64,000 nucleotides of DNA from Conoideocrella luteorostrata (taxonomy: Eukaryota > Ascomycota > Sordariomycetes > Hypocreales > Clavicipitaceae): the NCBI GenBank assembly GCA_032433595.1, contig JASWJB010000002.1, positions 404,927 through 468,926 of the forward strand, written 5' to 3'. Shown piece after piece: positions 1 through 11,480 of this stretch (position 1 is the stretch's first letter; each line of letters starts with the position of its first letter). Both the position numbers and the translations under genes were made by a program. Under the pieces are notes generated by a model, which ran no database searches, was not told the DNA's origin, and saw only the letters and a program-made list of their open reading frames with translations.

Positions 1-895
1 TCAAGACATGAGAACAGAAGCTGACACACTGTCTTCCTTACAGCCGAATCATTGAAGATGATGCTTTTCCACACTGTCTCTTCATCGAAAAACTCATCAT
101 ACTTGTCGGTGAATTTCGTCATGCCAGCATCGTCGACTCTTTGAAGCAGGCCAAGGACCAATGACAGACTAAAAGTTACCACTCGGTAGTATTTGGCTTC
201 GGCATCCTCGGCGGTTGTTGATCGTTCGTCGCTGAGGGTGTCTTGGGATTCCTGGATAGCCTCGATGGCAAAGTCCAGAATTTGAGGTTGGCATTTGACC
301 CAAAATGCAGTCAGTTTCTCGGGGGTTGTCAGAAATGACGAAAGTCCATCGCTGGCAGCTCTTCCAACCACCCGGTCACGATCGTACAGCCCGGCAAGCC
401 ATGGACCGACGATCTTGGGGACATGGCGCTCCATGCGCTTGCGCGCGGATCGTAGCAGCTCTCGCTGCAATGTGTGAGCAAGCTCCCTGACGCGCTTCGA
501 ATTGTCTATCGATATACGGGCATAGATTTGTGTCTGAGCGTAATAGTCAGCAAATAGATGAGACATCGGGCTTTGAGCCCCAAACAGCCCCCCGAGAAAA
601 GTCAATGGCTAGAAAGTCGACGTACCCAGATCTCCAGAAGAGCTTCTTCCACCCCACCATCCTGATCAAATGGATGCGCCTGTGCATATCGAATGAGATC
701 CTCCAGACCCTTGGCTTTGGTGGCATCTGCTTTCTTCAAGACGTTCTTTAATGATACGATGACATTCGGATCTGATATGGCCACGAAGGAAGGCGGTTCG
801 GCCAGGTATGACAACGATGCTCCCGATGCATTGCTGCTGAAGCCAAGGCCGCCGCCACCCGGTGCGACCCCGAAACCCCGCTGCCCGCGCTTCAT
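1..895 (-). CDS. LTN1: E3 ubiquitin ligase listerin (Ltn1/Rkr1), N-terminal part
   Basis: Exon 1 is 626-895 and exon 2 is 533 down to the window edge. The 92-bp intron (534-625) has donor GTACGT and acceptor CTCAG. The 267 visible residues begin with a Gly/Ser-rich stretch and then ALSYL-like and ISDPNVIVSLKN segments followed by HEAT-type helices, which is how fungal listerins begin. Listerin sits on stalled 60S subunits in the cytosol and ubiquitinates the trapped nascent chain; the catalytic RING is at the far C-terminus, well outside this window. The family is about 1500-1800 residues long, so most of the gene is missing here only because the window ends. The start is the first ATG before the conserved Gly-rich block, and no other in-frame Met precedes it. 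The reading frame is clean to base 1. Assignment is by remembered family similarity. Confidence 0.87.
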
Positions 896-3800
896 AACGA
901 CAAACTCGGCTGGATGTGCAGCCAGGGCTGTTCTCGAAGCCGGAGGGAACGATCGAGATACAAAGCTGCAGAAATGCGGCTACGCGATGTCGAGGGCTGA
1001 CCTCGATGATTTGTAGGAAGGAGCATCAAATTGTTTGTCATCAATTTTGCTGTGCTGTGCCCTGCAGCAAATGATGTCACGGCAGGTGGACTGAGGAGTC
1101 ACACCGGCAGACTCACTACGGGGAGTAAGCTGAGTAACACAGAGTAAGTAATGAAAAAAATTATTTGTGGGGCCACCAATTCAGGTTTTGGTGTGTGATG
1201 TCGACCACCGCCATGCTGTCTTCGAGGTTTCCATGTTTGACCGTGGCTACTCTTTAGGTTTTTCCTGTTGGCTTGCGCTTGCAGAACATGCAGGTGCACT
1301 TGTGCAAAGTATGGATGGCCTTCCGAGATGTGAAGTCCGTCCCACAATCTGTCATGAGGGCCTCCAGCAAAATCCAGTTCCAAGTACTCCGTAAGTTGTG
1401 CCGGCATCGCTTGCGCTCAAACTAGCGACATTGTCGCACGAAGGGCTGGTATATGCACCAGCTCTTTAGAACCTGATAACACACATACTTGTCCGCTTGA
1501 GCCGTCCCTCGAGAGCACTGTAGCCCACATTCTTCATTCATGTCCAAGCGAGTGCTTCCAGCTCGGATGTAGCCAGTACTGCCACGACATTGAAGATCAA
1601 GCTGACAACTGGGACCTAAAAGATTGTTGATCGAGGCCCCCATCATCTTATTTTTGTAGCTCTCTTGGGTGTTTTCGAAATTGGAAATATTCTTGTTTCG
1701 TAAACTGGACTTGGATACATGTGGCACAGCTGCGCTTTATTCCCGGGTCCTTTCCCGGGTCCTTTCCTGCTGAAATTTCTTTCATTATCGTAAATATTCC
1801 TGCTTGTATTCCGTTGCGACTTTCTTATATTCTGAACTGAACTTTGACCATCGCATTCACAATGTTCCAACCCAGAGAAAAAGATCTGACGCTGAACAGC
1901 TTTTGCTTCGGTTACCGCAATGACCAGCGAGATATATTGGATACCCTGTTTACACAGCACCCAGATGCCAAATCGTTCGAGTTCTTGGGCAGTGTGAACG
2001 CTAGGTCACCGTCACATCAAGCTTAACGGCATAAGCTCAACATGCTGTGGAAGCTTCTTGTAAGAATTTCGTCGGTCCAGGCTCCGTCGTACGGTCCACC
2101 TCGCAGCAGGAAGGTGAGCAATGTTGGGTCAGTGCCTGATTATAGAAGCTCGTTCGGGCCGTCGTAGTTCTCGTGAATTGAGTATCCTGTGTAGTATCCT
2201 GATTAGCTTCGCTGATGAACCTTTATTGCTTCTTGTTTCTAGCTTAACCATAGCTAGTATGCCGCGATCAATAGGAGCCGCCTTCGATTATTTTGCTGCT
2301 TGACTGCTGGCTAGGCGTCAAAGAAGGCATGGGGAATATTCTTCTCCATGATAAGAACCCGGAAACTCGGCGCATTGCAAGGAAACCGGGACTTGGTCGT
2401 TGGGATGTCAAACTCTGAACACGCCATTTTGGTACTGAAAATGCAGGTGCATAGGGGCGCTGGATTTTTACAGTCTAAGCTGCACGCTAAAACAACAAAA
2501 AGTGCGGTGATTCGCGAAACTGTTGCTGTGGTTGCCACAATATGTCCGTATATCACTAGTCCAGTCTTATGGCTTACTGCTGTATGATGTTGTGAGATGT
2601 CTTGCTAGTGTCGCTCTATATCTGCGGATTGGTTTTGAAGTAAAAGCTATTAGTTGTAGCTTCTTGTATAGTAACCTTCTAATCTCCGATGTCTAGGAAA
2701 TGCTTCCCAGCACAGATGACTCGCAACAAGTGAGGGCATGATCAGCGGTATGGATGCTGACGTGTCGACAGTCAGGGGGTTAGGATCATCCAGCACCTAC
2801 AGCTCCAACACTTGAAGAATTTCTTTTCTCGGGTTCTGAGAATCTAGACCATAGCTGTCTGACAATTTTCAAAATTTTCTTGTAAGCATAAGCGCGAACA
2901 TAATCCATAGTGACCGGTTTAACCCGACAATGGACTCCGAGATTAATCCCATTTGAATTACTCCATAGTCTTCTTCAGTATGAGGCTTGTATAGCGTCAA
3001 CACTACTACGCAATGGCTTGGTGCGTTAAATTGCCAGAAAAGAGTAGCGGGAGGTCGTTTTCTAAATGTACCGCGGTTAGAAACATGTCAGATTTTTCAC
3101 AGCATTTGAATAGCTAACACGTCATGACAATACAATTCTCGTGCGCCTATTGCAGCTCTCGGCCTCCACACCAAAATCACTTTGCATCACACCCTCCAGG
3201 TCTTAGTGAGTGCTACGTAAGCAGCTAAAGCGTCAGCAAGCTTTGTCTTTATGTAACCCAATGTTTCGCAGCGTACAGCGTTGCAAGACCGTTTCATCAA
3301 TTGTCCCACGGCACATTATTCGGTCGAGTGTGATGGTGTAGGTGAAAGAAGGACTGGACTTGATGGATACTACCTGAATAGCTCTATCGTCTGATAGAAA
3401 GTATTGGTTCTGGACCGGCAGTAATTGATGATTCCCAAGCCTAGTGAGCGATCCATCTTCTTGCTGGGGCTGTCCATGGGCTAGCAAAAGGATTCGGAAA
3501 ACACATCAAGGTTACAGCAGAAAATGATAAGGAGCTGGATAGTCGCGATCCCGAACAGCCGCAAGAAATGCTTCATCTTGGCCGAAATAAGAACTATTCT
3601 CCCGTGCCTACTCCGTATATGCGATACCTATAAAATAGTACGGAGTACAATTCGGGACGTGCGATGCATCCCACTGGCGCTAGCGCCGATACTAGCTGCC
3701 ACGATTATTGATGGAGTAACTGGTTCCGCGACAAGTACATGCAGCATCCCAACCTACCTGTTTAAGTAGAAGAGCGACGGGTGTTTCCCACTGACAACCA

Positions 3801-4720
3801 GAGAGGCCGGAAAAATCAGAGCAAGGAGACGTATAAACCTTCCCTGAGCAACTCAAAGCATCGTTGCCTTCGATGTAACAGCTGCGACCGTGCAATTAAA
3901 CTGGAGACCGTTCGGCATTATCGTGACTGGTGGCGTTGTCCCTTTCAAACTGCACTGCGTGACTGCGTAACTACTCAACTGCCTTCTGCAGTTGGTTTGA
4001 GTGGACATCGGGCACGGTGGAGGAGGGATCTGCGTTTCCGCTAGTTCAGCCATGTGGAACGGAAGTACTGCGCTAATCGGAAGTTACAAGGATCTGAGGG
4101 AAGACCGGTGAGAACTGTCAAGCCTAGTCAACCAATAGCATCTCGCCACCCAACTAGAGGAAAATGCATACATACGTGGACCTCTCAAAATAACGACGGG
4201 GGTTGGTTGACGTGTGGCACTGCTGTGTTTTCTGACTGCTCAATCAGGATAGATCAGGGGCCGTGTGGTGCGGAAACAGCGTCGGAGATGTTGCATTTGA
4301 GCTGTCATGGTGTGGGAGGAGTCAAGGTCGTGAAAGATTGAGATTGTCGCAGCGGTTGTGGTCAGCCAGTCACTGTCATCACCGTTGTACAGCGCCCAGA
4401 TGGGAATTTTGGATTTCTGCATAGCTTGTATCGAATTATTGAATTGAATCTTAGAATGCCGCCCGACCCTTGAGAACTTACCGTTGTGTATGTCGGGCAA
4501 TTAATTCATCCAATCGGTCAAGCCGCTGTAATTAACCCCCTGCTCCGTACTGGCATGCGTCTTTTAACAGCACATTGAGGCCAATCTGAAAGAGTTCGAC
4601 ACTGTTCGGAGTATATAATGATACAGCATTCATAATAAACAAGGTGGGACAGGGCGAATCTGGCAGTCTTTTACAAGCTTAGCCTGGAGAGCGATGTAAC
4701 TGTCAAGTGCAGCGGCAGCG

Positions 4721-4738
4721 CTACGGAGTACTCCGTAG
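4721..4738. repeat. perfect 18-bp palindrome CTACGGAGTACTCCGTAG
   Basis: Both halves of CTACGGAGTACTCCGTAG pair perfectly. It belongs to a dispersed family in this window with further copies at 5711-5726 and 27190-27205, and partial or tandem forms at 6971-6993, 9378-9389, 12324-12334, 46526-46538, 46610-46622 and 46969-46977. Function is unknown; it could be a short mobile or regulatory element. Confidence 0.8.
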
Positions 4739-5710
4739 AGACTAGAAGGATTAAGGAGCGCAGCAGCCACTGGCACAACAATACACTCACGCCTGGAACG
4801 TTCTGAATTAACGCCTCATGTAAGATGCTTACTCCGTGCTCCGTGCATCGACAGGAATGGTTGCATCACGCGCCTGCAGTGGAAGCCGTACAAGCCATCG
4901 GACGTGGCTGCGCCAGCTTTTACCCTCGCTCGACGCAAGCAGGGTTGCTGTGCAAATCGCCCAACCTTTTGTACGCTAGCAAGATCGTGGTTACAAGCCA
5001 GCCACGAGACAGATTAGGGGGTGCAAGGAACCCAACAACCCTCAATCGTAACATGGTCCTAACAGGTCTTTGCTGTACTCTGTCCTCCGCGCTAGATTCC
5101 CTAGGTGATATTGTTCAAGTCTAAAAGAGCTTAGGGGAGGAGAGATAATATACAGGAAACATAAGAAGCATAAATTATGATTTCCTGACGTCACAATGTG
5201 TGACTGTTCATCGTCCAGCAACGCCAAAAGTAAAGCTCTCAAAGTATCTTGGCCTTTCAGAAGCTCAATTTATGAACCTTGAAACAATTTGCTGATCCTT
5301 TCATTCGTCAGGGAGCTGGCCCGGCCTCTCTCCAGAATAACACCTAAGAACACTATCTGCCCTGAAACCAATGCTTCTCAGGAATCTGCATACTCCGTAA
5401 TTAGAATTACTTCATTTTGGCCGTCTGCATATCAGTATCGGCTCATATCGGGGTCATTCAATGCAGTTGGAAGCTCTGTAACAATGCCATTGGCATAGCA
5501 TCCAAATGGAAATTATTCCAAATTTCGACTACTTTTGCCCGTACAAGATCAGCGAGCCATTCCGTGAAATTCCATATATTAAAACATGTCCAGCGGCTCT
5601 CCTGGTTGAGAGTGATGGCCACCAAACGTATCAAGATTTGACTTATCGAAAAGCGTGAGCCAGGATGGTGTACCATTGCTACTGTCAACGTTGGTGGTCC
5701 AAGCACTTAG

Positions 5711-5726
5711 TACGGAGTACTCCGTA
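5711..5726. repeat. perfect 16-bp palindrome TACGGAGTACTCCGTA
   Basis: The sequence TACGGAGTACTCCGTA is its own reverse complement. It has the same core as the elements at 4721 and 27190 and lies in a gene-poor stretch. Confidence 0.8.
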
Positions 5727-7374
5727 TACTTTGTTGTTCATGAGTTTAGGTGGGTGGCGCCAACGTTCTCGGATTCGCAAACGGGCAAGACTGCTAGGTA
5801 TGGTGACTGGGGTGTGTGACGGGATTCGCGGAGAGATTTGTATATCACATTTCTTTTTGTCCGCAGTGGTGCGGAAGGAGTACCATTAGCCTCGGCTTCT
5901 ACCACCACCCTTGTTCGCTGTGTTATCCCATCGGGTTCCCACACCTCCAGCACTCGAATCACGGAGTCCGGGGAGACGGGGTTTTCGTACGGAGTAGTCG
6001 CTGTAGCCGATTTGTTCTCAGCTGAACTCTGGCAGACCTGACGGCCTGTCATTTCACTCAACTCCGTGCGATATTGCTGAGCCTTGGTGCAATCACGGGG
6101 TGGTATCAGCAAATCCAGCCCTATGGAGTTGCGCTGGAATAGTGAGTACGAAAGATTGCCGATTAAAATTTAGTTCTGTATTTCCAAGGGACGGAATTAT
6201 TGCCGGTATTTTGCATAATAGAGTAGGCGATTAATTTCTCGATTTGTGCCACTCTTTGCGCTTCTACACCCAGCTCATTCATGTTTCTGTCGAGATTGCA
6301 CCTTGATTTGAGGACCGGTCTTTCATAGTAGCATGCATAGTCTTCGTATTGACGTGGTTTTGGCGCAAAATGTTGTCTGAACTCACCTAAACGTTCCGGT
6401 CGCAGGCGATCAAACCGGACCAGTCACGGCACAGCCGCCAAGTGACTGCTTTGCCGCAACCTCCTGGCATGGCTACGGTGACATCGTGACCACAATGAAA
6501 ATATTTTGACGCGCTACCCCGTGATTACTTCCATGTATCACCCAGAATAGGAAGGTAGCGAGAGCCCTAGATAGTGGCTTCAAAGCTATGCTATGCTGCT
6601 TTTTGCCTGGCACCATGCATGGCTTGACATGCACAGCAGAGGTTTCTTTCCGAGAATATTGCCCGAAGCAACCCGGTAATAGCCAGTACTTTTTGGTCTC
6701 TGGGCACTCAAACCTCAAAACAGGTTTGTGCCTGTGTGGCGCAACTGCTGGAAGATGCGGTAATCTGGGTACCCGGGAATGGCCGACTTCCTGTAAGGAC
6801 ATCCAGGCCCTCGACGCCGCAGGCCTTTCAATGAAGTAGTTGTCAGAGAACCCCCGTCACAAGCCCTGTGCGTTCGCGTGGCATTAAGGAGTGACGTTAA
6901 TCTGCGGGGGTGGAACATGTGGCAGCGATGCCTCCACGGCGATATGTATGTCGGGGAATTTCTAAGGCCTCTACGGAGTACGGAGTACTCCATACCTATT
7001 CTAGGCGAGATTTGACAGGTAAATTGTGGACTTTCACACAAAAGACTGCGGGTACAATATAACCTCAGGATTATTCACCATCTGTTCTGGAGGTCTAACT
7101 AGCGCCCTGGCAGCAACAGCCTAAATATTGACGGAAAACGTCTTTCAATCTGAGTCTAACGAAATATTCCGAGAACGGTGATTATGGAGAACGGGCTCGG
7201 TCCTCCATGCTGTGTTCAGCACTAAGCATCGTGTTTGCTGCTTGTTGCCTGTGGCGTCCTTGGCGCAAGCCTTTATCTACGATTGAGCAAAAATACGTCT
7301 AGGGTGCTCCCGCGACCAAGCGCAAGAAGAAAATAATACTGCTAGCTATCTCTAGGTAGATTCTGATCCACCAT

Positions 7375-7402
7375 GAAAAAGAAAGAAAGAAAGAAAGAAA
7401 AA
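7375..7402. repeat. AAAG microsatellite
   Basis: About six units of GAAA/AAAG in a row, in non-coding sequence. Confidence 0.8.
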
Positions 7403-10400
7403 GTGTGCCCCGTACTGCCCCAGGCAGGGTGTTTGGGGTGGGTAGCGGCTCAGGGGGCTGACCTGCACTCCTTACTTGGAGAAAGTCTTGCATGCGCTTA
7501 AAGAACAGCCTGCGACATTGCTGATCTGTAAATACTAAAATAAAGATTTGACCGTGCTCACCGTTGGGGCTAATCCGCACACTTCATGCTCCGTAAATTA
7601 ACATAATCTTGAGCAAGCTGGGCGGATTCTACAATCTTCTTGTACGGAGCACAGGCACGGGCATTCGTTACCATTACTCAAATAGGGAAGTAATGGGGAA
7701 CGGCGACATCCGACGATTGCTCAGCCCTAGCTGCTCTGTATGTGCGGAGTTTGTACGGAGCTAGCTGCATGCATTGAGCACTTCATGTCCCACTTGTTGT
7801 CTCTTTTCCCTTTCCCCTTTCCCTTTTCTCACTTCTCGTGTTACTTTTTCTTCTCTCGCCACTTGTTGCCATCAAGCAGCACCAAGACCAGCATTTTACG
7901 GACCGCCATGATACGCGGGATCAAAGGAAGGCTAGCCCGGTCGCGCAAGATGCAGATGTATATGTCCGCTGCTAGGCAGTTACGGGCGTTGCCTAGAGTG
8001 GAGAAGTTGATACAGCGCGGGAGCGGCGGAGGAGCTCATAATTATCCTGCTGCCGTCCGTGGTGCAGTCGATATCGGTGAAAGTAGCTGATATATTGGCA
8101 TGAACCTGCCGCCCCGTCGAAATCTATGCTATGTGCCTGAAACAGGCTTGCAGGTGGCGTGATACTTTGAGAGCTGAGGCAATAGCTCGCATCAGCAAAT
8201 GATGCAGTGTTGGCTGTCGCCGCAAATCGCACATGTGTGCTTGGCGTATTTTACTTTGGCAATGTTTTTCTGCCAGGAGGCATGCTTGGTTTCAATAGCT
8301 GGTTGACGCGAAGCCAGCATTCTCAAAGCTGACGCAGGTCATCGTCACGTACTCCGTAGTGTCTCAGTGTCATCAACGACGATGTCGCTGCATTATTACC
8401 CACAGGCACGGCAGGTCCGGCCGATGCTATCCCCACAGGCACTCTGTACTTATATTGTCTATAAATTTCGTCTAGAGAAAAAACTTCCGAAAATGGCGTT
8501 ACGCATTACTTGGCACATGCAACTGTCATGTAGATAATAGCTAGTACTTCGTATAGGGTGCCAAATGGACAGCAGTACGAGCTCCTCCATCACGAACATA
8601 TGTGCCATGTTTCAAGAAGCGTTTCCCGTCGCAAAGAGCTTAATGTACATGTCTCTGGGCGCGGCACTTGCGCTACCGGCCGCAACTAGGCCGGCTATCA
8701 CCGAGTCTAAACTCGCTCCTCCATCTACTAGCACTAGGGCTAGTACTATCTGGAGGAAACGAGACGGCACAACACCATCTACGGAGTATGCCAATCAGAT
8801 TTCGGCTCACATCTCCCTTCCCCAGCCCAAACGAGCTAGTGCCGAAACAATTTGTGACAGTGAAGCAACCTGAAAAGCGCAGACCGTACGCCGCACGAGA
8901 CATGGCGGCCGTGCTGGCTTGCTTGTCCATGGTTAGCTTGGTGCTGGACGTAAGGCTCGGCCTCAACGGTCGTATCATCTCGGTATAATAAACCGAAGAG
9001 AGGAGAAAACCTGCGTCCAAACTACCCCTCAAGCAGGCAACAGGAAGAGCCGGAATCAGTCCACCCCTCCCGGCCTGACTCCACGCTGCTTTTTCGATTT
9101 TCCGACTGGGTGCATAATTTAGTGGCGTTCTACCTCCCTAGTTGTTGTACTAATTGATTAGCTGCCCATTTACACTTGACAGCCACGCCCCACCAGCCGT
9201 CAAATAGGATCGATGGGGACAAGGACAGGGCTTCTTCGAGTTGGAATCAGAACCCCTACCCGCGTGAGCCTGACAGTGTTCTGTATTTGTATTGGTAAAC
9301 AAATTTGACGCCAAAACCGTCAGTGTGCCAATAGAAAATGCTTCTGGGCCGTCCCCTCCGAGAAATCCCACACACTACTCCGTACGGAGAACTAGCATCT
9401 ACTTCCCTGTGTACTGGCAAGGATGTTGTCTGAGGAAACATGTACGGATGTACATACGGAGTAGCTACGTAGTATGGAGTACAATATTGAATATCTCGTC
9501 ACATGATAACAGGACTTATAGAGTTCTTGGCGCTGTGGTACCACCGACGCTAACAGAGAGTGCAGGGGGCCTGGCACAATATACACTTCGACAGCCTTAA
9601 TTGGCTCAAAAGGGATATTTCTGTGTCGTATGACAATTTCCGCAATCGTGAAGTTGTACTAATGGGCACCACCCACGATCATGTGTGGGCTGTGCGGCTT
9701 CCACAGACAGAGTGAAGCAAGCTAATGCTAACTGGGGAAGAGGAGGTCGAGAACAAGGTTGTCCCTACTGAAACCTGTGTACAGGACGGAGGAGTACAAC
9801 CGCTACATTAGTGCCACTGGGCCGATGGACAGATGATCCCGAAGCAAGACGCTTGGACACCTGGCTAGTGGCTGCAAGCAGCATCTCGAAGGGCTATGGA
9901 GGAGCGATCATAGCAAGGGTTCATCGCGACTTGCAAACTAACAACTCCACTGGTGCGGGTAAGGCGTGAACTGCCCCCAGGGCTAGCTGTGTGCTCTGCT
10001 CAGGCATTTTGACTAGAGCTTGAGAGAACAGAAAGGATGCAATCTGGGAAAAGATCCAGCACTGAATTTCACCGGCCGGATCGTTTCCCATGACCAGCAG
10101 ATCGCTCTATACACGGGGTGCCATCGAAGAAGCTCCACTGCGAATCTGCCTACCGTCTGTGGCTTCAACTTTACTCGAAGAAGACAATTTCTATCATCTG
10201 CCGAGTCAGGCAACAACAGAAATTCGTAGAGGCATACAAAAAAAATAGAAGTGTTATATGTTGCCAGGGCGAGGGAGCACTCGCTATTCGGCGAATCAAA
10301 AAGTACCGCACGCATCCCCCCATGCCGGGTTGATCCAGTACCGTGGCCGCAACCGCACAGGAATCGGGTGGCTCAATGCTGCGCATAAGAATCCCAGCTG

Positions 10401-10628
10401 CATGTGTCAACATCCTAGGCTGCCAGTTGGCATGCAAATACCAATGTACTTTCAAGGAGCCTGTTTCACGATTTGTCAAAGCTGCAGTTGCTATATATTT
10501 GATTCCTGTGGCTGGACGATCGTTATGCTTGAATATAACAAGAAACCTCAATATATATAGAACAGGATTTGGAATCAGCAAGCCAAAAATCGGATTTCTC
10601 GATACTTCACTCTCCATATACGAACAAA

Positions 10629-11393
10629 ATGGGACTAAATGCGCCACGGGACCATCTCCAGCTTCAGTTGAAAGACGATCTGACCAGCAGATATGACGAT
10701 CATCGGCGGCAAACTGACATGTCGAACCAGCTATCCAACTATGAGGAAATATTTGACCGCTTTCAAATCGATGAAGAGTTAGATCTTACCTTTTCCTTCG
10801 TGGGCCCCCAAGCGGAGTATCAAAATGATATCGACGGATGCAACTACTCAATGTCCAGTTCAAATAACGAAGAGACATACCATTGGTCCCATTCAACCCC
10901 AGATAACACGGCAGAGTTCTACGGGAGTGAGGCGAACTTATACGCGCATAGCTGTGCAACTGTTTCGTCTGAGGGCTTGACGACCACGACGGCGACAACT
11001 GGCGACCCTGACTACTTGTCTGGGACAGGGACTCATCAGCAATATCGCATCCGCGAGCTATCTATGTCTGGAGAGACGGTATTTGGCTCGGAAAGAAGCG
11101 AGCTGTGGTACCAAAGCTTGAGAAAGGACACCAAGCCTAAGGTTCGTGACTACTTGACCGTTTTGGACGACCACGTTCTATTGCTTACGCTGAGGCCCTA
11201 GGTATCGGTGGAAGTTGCAAGTGTGCTGGAACAAGATGAAGCCGAGCTGCCGGTGAAGAGACTATCACATGAGCCTTGGTTCTATGCAAATCTTCCTGGA
11301 AAGATCAAACGAAGTTTCTTGAATCCGGACGAACAATTGGTGGCTCAAAGAGATTCAGAGGCCCAAAAGTGGTGCTTGCGCTGCCACAGCTAA
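10629..11393 (+). CDS. hypothetical protein with possible decayed C-terminal Zn2Cys6 finger
   Basis: The frame runs from ATG 10629 to a TAG at 11199-11201 and stays open afterwards to TAA 11391. A 60-bp intron at 11142-11201 (donor GTTCGT, acceptor CCCTAG, branch-like GCTGAG) would remove the stop in phase 0 and give 234 residues. An in-frame ATG also exists at 10569, but a TATA-like run at about 10550-10558 favours 10629. The N-terminal two thirds are acidic and Ser/Thr/Asn-rich. The C-terminal part has PWFYANLPGKIKRSFLNPDE and ends in CLRCHS. After the stop the same frame still reads with PCHKW, and the C/CLRC/PCHKW spacing resembles a Zn2Cys6 cluster with two cysteines lost and a stop inside. 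It may therefore be the remains of a transcription factor with a C-terminal finger. Function is not known. Confidence 0.42.
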
Positions 11394-11480
11394 AAGCACA
11401 CGTTGGGCTCATTGGGGATCAAAAGATACAAAAATGTCCCGTGTCATAAATGGCTAAGCCATCTGTTGTCGCTGAAGTAG

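Larger units (their letters stand above)
896..10628. other. gene-poor block, about 9.7 kb
   Basis: Every open frame here is short (at most about 125 codons, 158 overlapping the next gene), lacks recognisable domains and is usually opposed by an equally long frame on the other strand. I see no transposase or reverse transcriptase. The block holds many copies or partial copies of the TACGGAGTACTCCGTA palindrome, an AAAG microsatellite at about 7375-7402 and a pyrimidine-rich tract at about 7797-7835. A frame at 8612-9032 on the minus strand and one at 5738-6112 on the minus strand have somewhat coding-like composition, but I cannot assign them. Confidence 0.6.

Noticed and set aside
8612..9032. 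Minus-strand frames with some protein-like composition
   Set aside because: Two overlapping frames each need the other to look complete; no family recognised and no clear start or splice sites.
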